Below, in pieces: positions 45,050-55,525 of a stretch of DNA of 57,633 nucleotides (positions within the stretch are counted from its first letter, which is position 1; every line of letters starts with the position of its first letter). The position numbers and the translations under genes were made by a program. The notes below the pieces were generated by a model. The model did no database searches and had not been told where the DNA came from. It saw only the letters and a program-made list of their open reading frames with translations. This DNA comes from Methanobrevibacter olleyae (GTDB lineage: Archaea > Methanobacteriota > Methanobacteria > Methanobacteriales > Methanobacteriaceae), in NCBI GenBank assembly GCA_015063035.1, contig SUTG01000009.1, positions 1 through 57,633 on the forward strand. Reading direction: 5' to 3'.

Positions 45050-46288
45050 TTAAATTAAAATATCATTTTCCATAACAATCTCCCCATTCACTATTGTCAT
45101 AGTTGCCTTGCCTTTATATGAAAGCCCATCAAATGGAGAATACTCCGCTTTTGTATAGAAATTATCTATATTGAATACACCTTCTTTATTCAAGTCAATT
45201 ACCACTAAATCTGCATCGTATCCTTCTTTAATGAAACCTTTATTCTCCAGATTGAACCTTTTAGCAGCATTTTCTGAAAAAATCTTTGGAATTAGACTTA
45301 AATCCATATTTGATCTATTCACTTCAGTCAACAATAATGATAAAACAGTTTCTAAAGAGGGAATCCCAGGGCTTGAATCCCAAACTCCTCTGGTTTTCTC
45401 TTCCAAACTGTGAGGAGCATGATCTGTACCTATCATTGAAGATTCAGTTAAATCCTTGATTGTGACATTCTTGCCTTTCTCCCTTAAAGGAGGATTGGTT
45501 TTAATAAGTGTTCCGAATTCATTGAATGCTGTATTGTCATACAATAGATGATGAGGAGTGAATTCAAAACTGACATTGTTTGAAATAGCCAACTCCATTG
45601 CATTTTTAGTACTTAAATGGCAAATGTGCAGATCCACACCATATTTTTTAGAAAGTTCAATAGCTTGAGCTACAGATGCATCTTCAGATTCTGCAGGTCT
45701 GCCGTAACTATATGAAATAGCATCATTCTCTTCAGCTAGCTTTTTAGTGGATTCCAAAACAATATCCCTTTTTTCAGCATGAACTGTTACAATTGGCTTT
45801 TTGCTTAAATTTGAAATATCTTCAAATATCCTATCTAAATCATCATCTGTTTCCAAATCCATAAATACTTTAAATGACATTGGGTTCAATTCGAGAATTT
45901 TTTCCATCTCATCAAGTGTGGAATATCCTGCATGAAGTCCAAAATTAACTATGGATTTAGATTCTGCAATCTTCTGCTTTTGCTTAAATGCATTATATGA
46001 ATTGGTTTTTGGAACAGTGTTAGGCATATCCATAACAAATGTAAATCCTCCATGAGCAGCAGCCATAGACCCAGTTTTGAAATCTTCCTTATAAGTCAAT
46101 CCAGGATCTCTGAAATGAACATGAGGGTCAATGAGCCCTGGCAAAACTAGCTGTCCATTAAGGTCAATTTCCTTATCCCCTTCAATTGAAGACTTTGATA
46201 TTTTAGATATCCTACCATCTTCAATAGCTATAGACATACCGTCAGAATAATCCAATAATTTTAGATTTTTTAAAACTAAATCAAACAT
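45050..46288 (-). CDS. pyrC: Dihydroorotase
   Basis: Cyclises carbamoyl aspartate to dihydroorotate in pyrimidine synthesis. The amidohydrolase metal motif DPHVHFRDPG lies near residue 54, followed by GGFTFVMDMPNT, the region VHAEKRD (metal ligand His), HICHLSTKNA and TDHAPH. 412 aa is typical for class I dihydroorotase. The ATG at 46288 has a GTGATT ribosome-binding site. Confidence 0.95.
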   Translation of the reverse strand: MFDLVLKNLKLLDYSDGMSIAIEDGRISKISKSSIEGDKEIDLNGQLVLPGLIDPHVHFRDPGLTYKEDFKTGSMAAAHGGFTFVMDMPNTVPKTNSYNAFKQKQKIAESKSIVNFGLHAGYSTLDEMEKILELNPMSFKVFMDLETDDDLDRIFEDISNLSKKPIVTVHAEKRDIVLESTKKLAEENDAISYSYGRPAESEDASVAQAIELSKKYGVDLHICHLSTKNAMELAISNNVSFEFTPHHLLYDNTAFNEFGTLIKTNPPLREKGKNVTIKDLTESSMIGTDHAPHSLEEKTRGVWDSSPGIPSLETVLSLLLTEVNRSNMDLSLIPKIFSENAAKRFNLENKGFIKEGYDADLVVIDLNKEGVFNIDNFYTKAEYSPFDGLSYKGKATMTIVNGEIVMENDILI

Positions 46289-46499
46289 AAAATCACGAGT
46301 ATTAAAAATAATTTAAATTTGAAACAATTTCTATAATGATTAAAATTTTTAATCAAACAAATTATAATTTTATAATTAATTTAATATTTAATTTAATGTT
46401 TAATAAATTTGATTAAAATCAATGAAAAATTTTAGTTAAAAAAAGATTATGAATAGATTCATGAAAAAAACATGATAAAAAAAAAAAAAGTAAAAAAAA

Positions 46500-46540
46500 G
46501 TAAATAAAAAAAGGCACTTAACCCCATTGTTAAGTGCCTT
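46500..46540 (-). terminator. Strong intrinsic-type terminator of the mvh operon
   Basis: A perfect 12-bp GC-containing stem AAGGCACTTAAC / GTTAAGTGCCTT (46511-46540) with a 6-nt loop CCCATT. On the minus strand it is followed by TTTTTTTATTTACTTTTTTT. A second small palindrome, ACCTAAATATTTAGGT (46543-46558), precedes it. It lies about 47 nt after the mvhB stop. Confidence 0.88.
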
Positions 46541-46586
46541 ATACCTAAATATTTAGGTTTAATTTTGTTTTGTGTTTATAACTTAT

Positions 46587-47819
46587 CTATTTTAAGTTAA
46601 GAGCTTCTGGAGTACATTTTGTGAGACATTGTTCACAGAGAGTACAGAATCCAGCAATAGGTAAGTTAACTTTGTATGCTTTGTGTAACATATCATATGG
46701 ACATGCTTCAATACATTCTCCACATTCGTCACATTTAGATGGGTTGAAGATGATTCTATCTCTAGATACTACTTCACCATCAATTTCCTTGTCTACATAG
46801 TCTAATTGCAATGCGTCGTTAGGACATACATTTGCACAAGCACCACATCTTACACACATGGTGAAAGATTGTTCGCCCATATCTTTCTGACGGGAAGGTA
46901 CTTCCATTCCTCTTTTGGTAACTACTTTTATAGCTTCAGTAGGACATTTTAAAGCACAACCACCGTCAAAGAGACATTTTTCTTCGTCCCAACAGATACC
47001 TTCAGAAGCACTGAATTTAGATGCTCCATATTCAACATCTAAGTCAATTGCATCTACAGGACATACATTTACACAAAGACCACATGCAGCACACATTTCT
47101 GGAAGATCTACAGTCAAGTCAGATTTAGGAGTGATGAAACTTCCAGGACAAATGTCAACACAGGAATTACAACCAATACAGCTTTCAGCGTCTAAAGTGA
47201 ATGATTTCATGTTTTTAGTACGTTTAGCAGGGTTTGCATTTTCTGCGATGAAAATTGCGTTCCATGGACAGGATTGTGAACATACTCCACATTGGATACA
47301 TTTTTCTTCATCTACTTCGATAGGTTCTCCATAAGCAGATAAGGTGATTGCATCTACAGGACATTCAGCTACACATACGCCACATCCTTTACAATCATCA
47401 ATGTAAACAGGTCCTTCTGGTTCAATTACTCTTGCTGCAGGTTCTTTTACTCCAGGAACTCCGATAACGTCTACAGGACAAATGTCAACACATTTTTGAC
47501 ACATTACACAGAATCCTTTGAGGAGTTGAGAATCTTCTGCATCTAATTTGAGAGTTTTGGAAGGACATGCTTCTACACAATCCCCACATTCATCACATTT
47601 GGTTTTGTTAAAGATTAATCTAACTTGAGTGTTTCCATCTTCATCAATAGCTATGTCTTCTACTTGTAAAGCACCATTGGTACATGCATCAGCACATGCA
47701 GGTGCTCCTCCACAAGTATCACAGTAAACGATGTGATCGCCTACTTCAATAGCTGCTGTAGGACAAACGCCTTCACATGCTCCACATTTAATACAGCTAT
47801 TTTCATTGAATACTATCAT
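46587..47819 (-). CDS. mvhB: Polyferredoxin MvhB
   Basis: A 410-aa polyferredoxin with twelve predicted [4Fe-4S] sites arranged as six bacterial-type two-cluster modules. Most show CxxCxxCxxxCP (for example CIKCGACEGVCP, CKGCGVCVAECP, CDECGECIEACP). One is altered by an insertion (CDTCGGAPACADAC) and one lacks the second Cys (CLFDGGCALKCP). It is the last gene of mvhDGAB and probably relays electrons to or from the Mvh hydrogenase. The ATG at 47819 follows TGGAGTG and is 16 nt after mvhA. Confidence 0.96.
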   Translation of the reverse strand: MIVFNENSCIKCGACEGVCPTAAIEVGDHIVYCDTCGGAPACADACTNGALQVEDIAIDEDGNTQVRLIFNKTKCDECGDCVEACPSKTLKLDAEDSQLLKGFCVMCQKCVDICPVDVIGVPGVKEPAARVIEPEGPVYIDDCKGCGVCVAECPVDAITLSAYGEPIEVDEEKCIQCGVCSQSCPWNAIFIAENANPAKRTKNMKSFTLDAESCIGCNSCVDICPGSFITPKSDLTVDLPEMCAACGLCVNVCPVDAIDLDVEYGASKFSASEGICWDEEKCLFDGGCALKCPTEAIKVVTKRGMEVPSRQKDMGEQSFTMCVRCGACANVCPNDALQLDYVDKEIDGEVVSRDRIIFNPSKCDECGECIEACPYDMLHKAYKVNLPIAGFCTLCEQCLTKCTPEALNLK

Positions 47820-47834
47820 TTTAACACTCCAAAG

Positions 47835-49262
47835 TTAGATTTTTTTAATCATATTTCCTTCACTGTCATATACTTCTACAGTAGCTAATCTCATTTGGCT
47901 GTCCATAGTGTGGGTAGCACAAGATAAACATGGGTCGTAAGCTCTGATAACCATTTCCATTAAGTTGAAAATTTTGTCATCTACTTCTACACCAGGTTTA
48001 ATGTAATCTTTAGCTACTTGTTGAATACCCATTTCCATTGCAGGGTTGTTTTGAATAGTTGCTACGATAATGTTAGCTTGGGTAATTAAACCTTCATCAT
48101 CAGTTGTGTAGTGGTGGATTAAAGTACCACGAGCAGCTTCTACAATACCTGCACCTTCACCAGCAGTTCTTTCTAATGCTTCTGGGAATTTGTCACCGGA
48201 TAAGTCTTGTTCTAATGTGTCTACAGCCATTTCAGCAGAAGCTAATAATTCGATTAATCTTGCCCAGTGGAATAATAATGGGTATTGTGCGTAACCGAAT
48301 TTGTCTCTGAAGTCTTCTAAAGCACCTTGTGCTAAAGGAGCTGCATCAGGCATTTTGTCACAAACGTTAATACGGGATAATGGTGCTACTCTGTAAATAC
48401 CTTCTGGGTATCCTAATTCTTTAATGTAAGGGAATTTTAACCAGGAGTAAGGTTTTACGTGTTCAGCAACAATATCTTTGTATTCAAGGTTGTTATATTC
48501 GGTGTAGATAGAACCGTCTTTGTCTTTTATTCTTACTTTACCGTTGTATACATCCCAGTCACCATCTTTGGTTACAATACCACAGTGACGGGTGTCACCG
48601 AAGTACCCTAAGGTTTTGACTAAGTCAATTTTTTCTTCTAAGATAGGTACTGCTAATTCAATGGTTGCTTGAGCTAATTCTACGTTTTCTTTAGCTTTTG
48701 CTAATAAGTCAGCTTGAGTTTCTTCATCTAATTCAGTGGAAATACCACCAGGAGTAGAGGAAGTTGGGTGAATTGGACGACCACCAGTTGCAGATACGAT
48801 ATCTAAACCGTTTCTTCTGATTTTGATAGCTTGTAAAGCAACTTCTGGCATATCTTGGATAATTTGGAAAACGTTTCTAGTTTTTCTAGTTCCGTCAGGA
48901 ATGACTAAATCAGGTGCTGCTAAGAAGTAGAAGTGGAGAGCGTGAGAGTGCATGAAAGATCCCCAGTTCATTAATTCTCTCATTTTGTAAGCATCAGGTA
49001 AGATTTCGTCATCATCAAATCCATAGATTTGGTCAACAGCTTTAGCAGCTGCTAAGTGGTGTTGTACATCACAAATACCACAGATTCTAGGTACAATACG
49101 AGGTACTTCCTCAGCTGGACGTCCTTGTAAGAATTTTTCGAATCCTCTAAATTCCATAACATGTAATCTAGTGTCTTCTACATTTCCTGCTTCGTCAAGG
49201 TGTACAGTAATTTTTGCGTGACCTTCAATACGAGTTACAGGTTCCATAGTAAGTTTTACCAT
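47835..49262 (-). CDS. mvhA: F420-non-reducing hydrogenase large subunit MvhA
   Basis: Carries the NiFe active site. The N-terminal nickel ligand motif is [10 protein letters not shown] and the C-terminal one is DPCLSCATH; 475 aa is the expected length. Together with MvhG and MvhD it oxidises H2 and passes electrons to heterodisulfide reductase by flavin-based bifurcation. The family C-terminal extension past the His, removed by a maturation protease in many hydrogenases, is present ([17 protein letters not shown]). The start overlaps closely with the mvhG stop; the ribosome-binding site GGAGG lies inside mvhG. Confidence 0.97.
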   Translation of the reverse strand: MVKLTMEPVTRIEGHAKITVHLDEAGNVEDTRLHVMEFRGFEKFLQGRPAEEVPRIVPRICGICDVQHHLAAAKAVDQIYGFDDDEILPDAYKMRELMNWGSFMHSHALHFYFLAAPDLVIPDGTRKTRNVFQIIQDMPEVALQAIKIRRNGLDIVSATGGRPIHPTSSTPGGISTELDEETQADLLAKAKENVELAQATIELAVPILEEKIDLVKTLGYFGDTRHCGIVTKDGDWDVYNGKVRIKDKDGSIYTEYNNLEYKDIVAEHVKPYSWLKFPYIKELGYPEGIYRVAPLSRINVCDKMPDAAPLAQGALEDFRDKFGYAQYPLLFHWARLIELLASAEMAVDTLEQDLSGDKFPEALERTAGEGAGIVEAARGTLIHHYTTDDEGLITQANIIVATIQNNPAMEMGIQQVAKDYIKPGVEVDDKIFNLMEMVIRAYDPCLSCATHTMDSQMRLATVEVYDSEGNMIKKI

Positions 49263-49263
49263 A

Positions 49264-50190
<927 letters not shown>

Positions 50191-50210
50191 AAATAATCCT
50201 CCAGTTAAAT

Positions 50211-50636
50211 TTATCCTTCAGCATCTAATTGTGCTTTTAATGGGGAAGGTCCTAAATCTTTAATTCTGTTTACCATCATTTTTACAGAACTAGCGAATTT
50301 TTCTCCTTCAGAAGCAGAAATCCAGTCGTGGTGGACTCTTTCTCTTCCGATTCCCATATCTTCGACTAATTTATAAACTAATCTCATTCTTCTGTCAAGT
50401 TTATAGTTACCTGCATCGTAGTGGCAGTCACCCATGTGGCATCCTGCTACGAATACACCATCAGCACCGTCTCTGAATGCTTTTAAAATAAACTGAGGGT
50501 CAATTCTTCCAGAACACATTACTCTAATAACACGAATGTTAGGTGGGTATTGCATTCTTGCAGTACCTGCAGTATCTGCTCCACCATAGGAACACCAGTT
50601 ACAACAAAACATTACAATTTTTACATCTTCAGACAT
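50211..50636 (-). CDS. mvhD: Hydrogenase subunit MvhD
   Basis: A 141-aa [2Fe-2S] protein connecting the hydrogenase to heterodisulfide reductase Hdr[17 protein letters not shown] near the N-terminus and [13 protein letters not shown], then [15 protein letters not shown] are characteristic. It is the first gene of the operon. A GAGGAGG ribosome-binding site precedes the ATG, about 430 nt downstream of the predicted transcription start; the leader holds the hairpin array. Confidence 0.97.
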   Translation of the reverse strand: MSEDVKIVMFCCNWCSYGGADTAGTARMQYPPNIRVIRVMCSGRIDPQFILKAFRDGADGVFVAGCHMGDCHYDAGNYKLDRRMRLVYKLVEDMGIGRERVHHDWISASEGEKFASSVKMMVNRIKDLGPSPLKAQLDAEG

Positions 50637-51120
50637 AGAGTTTATCCTCCTCTATTAAAATTTTAGTTTATAGTCCTAAAAAAAATTTAATTTAATCTAA
50701 GACTCATCCAACTATTTCAATCTAATAATCATCAAACCATATCATCAAATCAAAACTAATACGGTCCAATTCATTTAATACCGATTGAAAATATTAAACT
50801 TTATTAAAATTGAAATAATTGAGATATTCAACCTAAATAGTTTTCACTATTTTTAATCTATAAAGATCCAAATCAAAAAATCTTAATAGATTACTTCTTG
50901 AATCCAAATCAAAAAATTCAAGAATTCCGTTTTAACTTTAAAAACCAAATCAAAATTTTTAAAGTTATAGATTTCAATCTAATTTCTTTTTTAAAAAAGT
51001 TTTTCAAATCTATATTAAAGTATGTTAAGGCATACCTTAATCTCAAATCATCGTACGCTAATGAGCTAGCTCAGCTTAACATTAATGTACTGATTATATA
51101 TTATATTAAAGATTAAATAT
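50637..51120 (-). promoter_or_regulatory. mvh operon promoter and long structured leader
   Basis: Minus-strand TATA-like sequence lies at about 51096-51110 (TTTAATATAATATAT), placing transcription start near 51065-51075 and giving an about 430-nt leader. Around the start are the 12-bp palindrome TGAGCTAGCTCA (51062-51073), an inverted repeat TTAAGG-N4-CCTTAA (51025-51040) and an alternative GTATG/CATAC pair. Downstream comes the hairpin array (listed separately). The region is non-coding on both strands. Confidence 0.55.
50762..50967 (-). ncRNA. Array of hairpins with a shared loop in the mvh leader
   Basis: Three adjacent hairpins lie at 50854-50893, 50895-50924 and 50933-50967. Their stems (14 bp with one mismatch, 9 bp, 12 bp) have unrelated sequences, but the loops, read on the minus strand, are TTTTTGATTTGG, TTTTTGATTTGG and TTTTGATTTGG. 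A degenerate fourth at 50762-50783 has a CGGT/ACCG stem and a loop ending TGAATTGG. A further hairpin at 50835-50852 has the GAAA tetraloop (AAATAGT-GAAA-ACTATTT). Different stems around one conserved loop argue for selection on RNA structure. Confidence 0.6.
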
Positions 51121-51736
51121 AAAGGTTACTTGGAAAGGAAATACACAAGATTTATATACTATAATACTTTTTTAAAAAAAGATATTACATGGTCAAAAAT
51201 TTTATTTTAATTTATACGAAATATTATCGAAAAATAGCCAAGATTATTAATGTATATATAAAAATAACAGATTAATTCTACTGAAATTTAAAATAAGGAA
51301 CTTAAATAAAAATAACTTAAGTTTTAACCTATAAAAACAATTTTTATAATTAGGAATAAAATTTGAAAAAATGGCTAAAAATTAAGGAATGCCTAAATAA
51401 AAGATTTTATGATATTTTTGAAAATTGTAAATTTTGAAAAAAATATATTTTAAAGAAAAATTTTAGAAAAAAATTTTAAAAAAATTTAATTAAAAAATTT
51501 TGAATACTTTAAAAATATTTTAGAAAAAATTATAAAAAAATTTAATTAAAAAATTTTAAAAAATTTAAAAATATTTTAGAAAAAATTATAAAAAAAATTA
51601 GAAATATTTTAGAAAATACTATAAGAATATCTTAAAGTATTTTTGAAAAACTAAAAAATAAAAATTGAAAAAGGTTAAGAGCAAATACTCCCAACTAGAG
51701 AAAAGATTTTGTTCAAACTTTTTCTAAAAGTTTGAA
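51121..51736. repeat. AT-rich gap between sufB and the mvh promoter
   Basis: About 616 nt with no convincing gene. Roughly 51470-51615 contains two and a half imperfect copies of an about 57-bp A/T unit including AAAAATATTTTAGAAAA. The left end holds the sufB terminator hairpin. Confidence 0.6.
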
Positions 51737-51737
51737 C
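51711..51737 (-). terminator. Hairpin at the sufB stop codon
   Basis: A perfect 12-bp stem GTTCAAACTTTT / AAAAGTTTGAAC with loop TCT touches the TAG stop of sufB (51737-51739). On the minus strand it is followed by AAAATCTTTT, a weak T tract. Confidence 0.65.
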
Positions 51738-53007
51738 TACATACCATCTAAACTCATGTCAATCATTTTTTGAGTTTCAGCAGCTAATTCATCTGGCAAT
51801 CCAGTGATGTCCATGCTTAAGAAACCTCTAACAATCATGGAAGCCGCTTCCTCTTCAGTCAATCCTCTTGAAGTCAAGTAGTAAATCTCTTCCTCATCGA
51901 TTTGACCAACTGCTGCTTCGTGAGACATTTCAAGGTTTGCTGCATTTGCCTCAAGTTCCGGAACTGCATAAATGGATGAATTGTCATCCAAAACCAATCC
52001 ATGACATTCTAAGTGTCCTTTTACGTTTGGAACGTTTCCTGATAAATGCCCTCTTGAATATATTCTGGATTGATCATTTGCAACAGAACGGGATATGATC
52101 TCTGCACTGGTATTCGGCGCATTCAAAATAGCCCTTGAACCCATATCAATAATTGAGTCGTTGATACCGCTTTGAATACTTTGGAATAATGCCCTAGCAT
52201 TTTCACCATTACAGTAAGTGGTAGGATAAGACTGGATGGATTTGACAGGACTGGTAAGATGTAATTATTGATGTAAGTACTGTTCTTTTCCTGATAAATT
52301 GCAGTTCTTGGACGCACTTCAACCTGTTCCGCCCAGTTATGGACCATAGTGAAAGTTACTTTTGCTCCAGGCTTGATGTAAATTTCAGAAACCCCAACGT
52401 GAAGTGCAGAGGAAATGTCATCACCAGTTGCACAACCAGTTATAAGGTGAAGCTCAGAATTCTCTTCAGCAATAACAATATTGTGAGCAGTTTGCATAAC
52501 ATCTTGGTCAGCAATGAACATACATGCTTGAACTGGGAAGATTTCCTTGGTTCCAGGTAATGATCTGACGAAATAACCACTATATGCATCATTTTCAGAT
52601 TCCTGTAAGGCACATTGGGCAGTGTATTTGTCAACATCAGGTTTTACAGCTTTCCACAAGTAATCCTTCAACCAGGAATGCTTATCCAATGCAACACCTA
52701 AGTTCATAAGTTCAATGGAATCAGATATGGAATGTGAAAAGATATTTGATTGGTCCATTTGAACAAAAGAACCTGCTCTCTCTTCAGAATTAGCATCCAC
52801 TCCTACTTTTAGGATAGTCTTTTGAGTTTTCTTGTCAATGTCCTTCAAATCGTCAAGTACATCAAAAGCATTAATGTCCTCAGTAGTGAAGTTTTCAATG
52901 ACAACATCTGTACCTAACGCTGCCTTTTTATCTTTAGCCTTTTCGGCATCATGAGTTACATTCTGCACAACCAACACATCCTTTAAATCCTTCTTTTCTA
53001 ATGTCAT
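51737..53007 (-). pseudogene. sufB: SufB/SufD-type Fe-S scaffold, apparent single-base frameshift
   Basis: Scaffold partner of SufC in iron-sulfur cluster assembly. The N-terminal frame runs from 53007 and contains the SufBD core (beta-helix region with HNWAEQVEVRPRTA) to YINNYI; the next bases then read out of frame until 52123. A second frame carries the C-terminal part (MGSRAILNAPNTSAEIISRS, GHLECHGLVLDDNS, LEMSHEAAVGQI). Inserting one base near 52255 (for example TTA ACC) joins them into one about 423-aa protein. No other decay is visible, so a sequencing error or a very recent mutation is likely. It overlaps sufC by 59 nt. Confidence 0.88.
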
Positions 53008-53707
53008 CTAAAATTTCATCAGGGTCACCAGAACAAGCAATTATACCATGCATCAATACATGTGCCTTATCTGCTTTAACAAAATTCAAAATGTAACCTA
53101 AGTGAGTGATTAACAAACCTGCCTTTCTCCTTTGACCAGGTTTTTTATCCTTATCCAATAAAACATTCAATTCACCAGCTAACAATTCAACATTTTCAAT
53201 ATCCACACCGGAATCCGGTTCATCAAACATGGTGAAAAGTGGCCCTTGAGCAAGCAATTGGAGAATTTCGGATCTCTTGACTTCCCCACCTGAAAATCCT
53301 CTGTTAACATCTCTGTCCAAAAATTCATCACTGAATTTTAATTTTTTTGCAAGCTCTTGCATTCTTGGATTCAACTCTTCATCAGGGTCTTGCTTGGATT
53401 CGAATTTCAACAAGTCCCTTACACTAACTCCACGAATAGCTGGAGGGTTTTGGAAACTTACTCCAAGACCTTTTTGAACTCTTTCAGTGGTGGTTAAATT
53501 AGTGATATCCTCTCCATTGAATATGATAGACCCTTCTACAACTTCATATTTTGGGAATCCCAAGATAGTTAAGAATAATGTACTTTTGCCCGCACCATTT
53601 GGACCTAAAAGAACATGGGTTTCCCCTTCTCTTATAGCAAGGTTTACGCCATTTAAAACACGTTTACCCTCTACTTCAACAACCAAATCTTTTACTTCAA
53701 GTAACAT
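52949..53707 (-). CDS. sufC: SufC ABC-type ATPase
   Basis: The 252-aa ATPase of the archaeal SufBC system. Walker A is GPNGAGKST, the ABC signature is in NRGFSGGEVKRSEIL, and Walker B is FTMFDEPDSGVD. The C-terminus carries an unusual cysteine cluster, GCVGCAEC. It precedes and overlaps sufB, a common archaeal order. The AGGATG ribosome-binding site lies upstream of the ATG at 53707. Confidence 0.95.
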   Translation of the reverse strand: MLLEVKDLVVEVEGKRVLNGVNLAIREGETHVLLGPNGAGKSTLFLTILGFPKYEVVEGSIIFNGEDITNLTTTERVQKGLGVSFQNPPAIRGVSVRDLLKFESKQDPDEELNPRMQELAKKLKFSDEFLDRDVNRGFSGGEVKRSEILQLLAQGPLFTMFDEPDSGVDIENVELLAGELNVLLDKDKKPGQRRKAGLLITHLGYILNFVKADKAHVLMHGIIACSGDPDEILDDIRKEGFKGCVGCAECNS

Positions 53708-54049
53708 TGTATAACATCCTAATTGATTTAATTACAAAGTTAATTTTAATTATAATAAAATTTCATATGAAATTAATTTAACAATAGTTATAACATGATT
53801 ATATAATATCATTATATAAAAATATTATATTTATTTCATTATATAAAAACATTGCATATTTGAAAATATTCTAATAAATAATCTATTTAATTTAATATTC
53901 TGAAAAAAGGTTTATAAAAAACAATCTTTCAAATCAATAAAAAAAAATTAGAAAAAATAGACTAAATCAATTAAAAATAGTTAAATTAAGTGTGATTTAA
54001 ATTAAGTGTAATGAAAAAATAAAAAATAAAAAAAGTGAAAATTAGAAAA
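53708..54049. other. Promoter gap upstream of sufC
   Basis: A 342-nt AT-rich gap. Several ATTATATAA-type strings at about 53795-53860 are possible TATA boxes for sufC, none decisive. Short imperfect repeats of the kind TTAAATTAAGTGTAAT occur near 53985-54015. No reading frame. Confidence 0.5.
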
Positions 54050-54328
54050 TTATTCAGTTACAATAATAAATTCTCCAACTTTTTCTATTTTGGTGAATGG
54101 GATTAATAATAAATCTCCTCTACGTTTTGCACCTTTTACATGAATATTACGTCCAGCTTCTACTTTTACTGCAATATCCACGATTTTACCAGTTTTTTCA
54201 TTAATTATTAACTCATCAAGCACCCCTAAAATACGAGCATTATTAGTAGCTACTTGATAGCTTTTAATTTCACTCCATAATTTTTCTTCTCTTCTATGAG
54301 TATTAGGTTTAGCAACAGCATTTTCCAT
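54050..54328 (-). CDS. PRC-barrel domain protein
   Basis: A 92-aa single PRC-barrel protein. ATNNARILGVLDELIINEKTG and DIAVKVEAGR fit the beta-barrel pattern, and RRGDLLLIPFTKIEKVGEFIIV the ending. Archaeal single-domain PRC-barrel proteins are associated with RNA processing or cell-division (CdpB-type) functions; which applies here is unknown. I start at the ATG at 54328, preceded by CGGTGAAAAT; the upstream ATG at 54400 would add 24 hydrophobic residues. Confidence 0.85.
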   Translation of the reverse strand: MENAVAKPNTHRREEKLWSEIKSYQVATNNARILGVLDELIINEKTGKIVDIAVKVEAGRNIHVKGAKRRGDLLLIPFTKIEKVGEFIIVTE

Positions 54329-54760
54329 ATTTTCACCGATAAATTTTATAAAAATGATTGAAGGTATGATTCGTGTTTTGTTTTTTAAAAAAACACTCAA
54401 TTTAAATAACTAATTTTAATAATTAATACATTAGTTTACCTTAATACTGTTTATATTTAAAGAAATATATAAAGTTATTGATATTTTTAGTAAAAATAAA
54501 TGAAAAATAGTATAAAAATCTAAAAAAGGGTAATATATAAGGGGAATAAATGAAAAAGAATAGAAAATTAAAAAAATTTCTAATTTTCAAATAATATTAC
54601 AATGAATAAAACTAAAAAAACTAAAAAAACATGAAAAATTGGATCAGTCAAATAGTGAAGAAAATGCAAAAAATATGTAAAGAATATGAAAAGAATATGA
54701 AAAGAAATTTGCTAAAAAATATGATAAAAATATGTAAAAAAATCTGAAAATTGATGGAAA
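54329..54760. other. Gap between PRC-barrel and cobY genes
   Basis: A 432-nt AT-rich gap, with the PRC-barrel promoter in the left part. Around 54600-54740 the sequence is rich in AATATG-type repeats (GAATATGAAAA repeated about three times), producing a Lys-rich 38-codon frame that I do not consider a gene. Confidence 0.5.
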
Positions 54761-55393
54761 TTATAAAAATTTATTGGTTAATATAGCTGTCTCGATAGTA
54801 TTTACATTAAAAATTAACTCATGCCTTGAAATAATTAAAAGTTGCTCATCCTGAACGACATTTTCACTTCTAAGTATGTTGATTCCTGAAGGGACATTTC
54901 CATTAAATTCATAGGAATAATTCACCCCATATTCATCAAAAATTTCAACAGGAACTGAGACTGATAATGCAGGTTTGTCTTGACTTAAATAATAGTTTAA
55001 AATTTCATCAAGAATATCGGCACCAACCAATGGCAAGTCCGCATTGATGAAAATCAAAATGTCATCCTTTGATCTTGACTCAAAAATTTCTAGAATATTA
55101 GAAAGATCTTCAACAAAACCTTTACCTAAAGTATCCAAATAATAATCCTTTTTTTCGCTATCATAAAAAGAGCTTTCAAAACTTGAAAAGTTCAATTCAT
55201 TGATTAAATACTCCTTTGTGTTTGGAGCATTCGGACTTACTGCAACAACTGTCTTTTCAATTAATTCTGATTCATTGATATTATCCAAAACATAACTCAT
55301 CAATGGCTTATCTTTTAAGGGATAAAGTGGCTTTTCAATTTCTGATTTTAATCTTAATCCTTTTCCACCAGCCATAACAAGAGCTATTATCAT
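54761..55393 (-). CDS. cobY: Adenosylcobinamide-phosphate guanylyltransferase CobY
   Basis: Archaeal GTP:adenosylcobinamide-phosphate guanylyltransferase, the non-orthologous replacement of CobU. Nucleotidyltransferase N-terminus VMAGGKGLRL, then EKPLYPLKDKPLMSYVLD, VAVSPNAPNTKEYLI, PSGINILRSE and the family ending ELIFNVNT match CobY. 210 aa is normal. It provides the GDP-activated substrate to CobS (30714-31601). The ATG at 55393 follows TGGTGTATT. Confidence 0.9.
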   Translation of the reverse strand: MIIALVMAGGKGLRLKSEIEKPLYPLKDKPLMSYVLDNINESELIEKTVVAVSPNAPNTKEYLINELNFSSFESSFYDSEKKDYYLDTLGKGFVEDLSNILEIFESRSKDDILIFINADLPLVGADILDEILNYYLSQDKPALSVSVPVEIFDEYGVNYSYEFNGNVPSGINILRSENVVQDEQLLIISRHELIFNVNTIETAILTNKFL

Positions 55394-55525
55394 AAATACA
55401 CCATTAATAATTGAAATTAAATAAAAAAAATAGAAAAATAAATTATTGATTAGAATTAAATAAATAAAAAATTTAAGAAAAATGAAAAATAATTTAAAAG
55501 ATTGGATTCTTTAAAATCTGATAAA

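Noticed and set aside
46915-47334. Plus-strand 139-aa frame opposite mvhB
   Set aside because: A shadow of the cysteine-rich mvhB codon pattern; no ribosome-binding site.
51020-51035. NikR-type operator in the mvh promoter
   Set aside because: GTATG and CATAC are only 6 nt apart, unlike the long spacing of known NikR sites; no evidence for NikR here.
50898-51116. Plus-strand 72-aa reading frame in the mvh leader
   Set aside because: Composition is driven by the hairpin array; no ribosome-binding site and no recognisable protein features.
54631-54747. Lys-rich 38-codon frame between PRC-barrel and cobY genes
   Set aside because: Arises from GAATATGAAAA-type repeats; no ribosome-binding site or conserved pattern.
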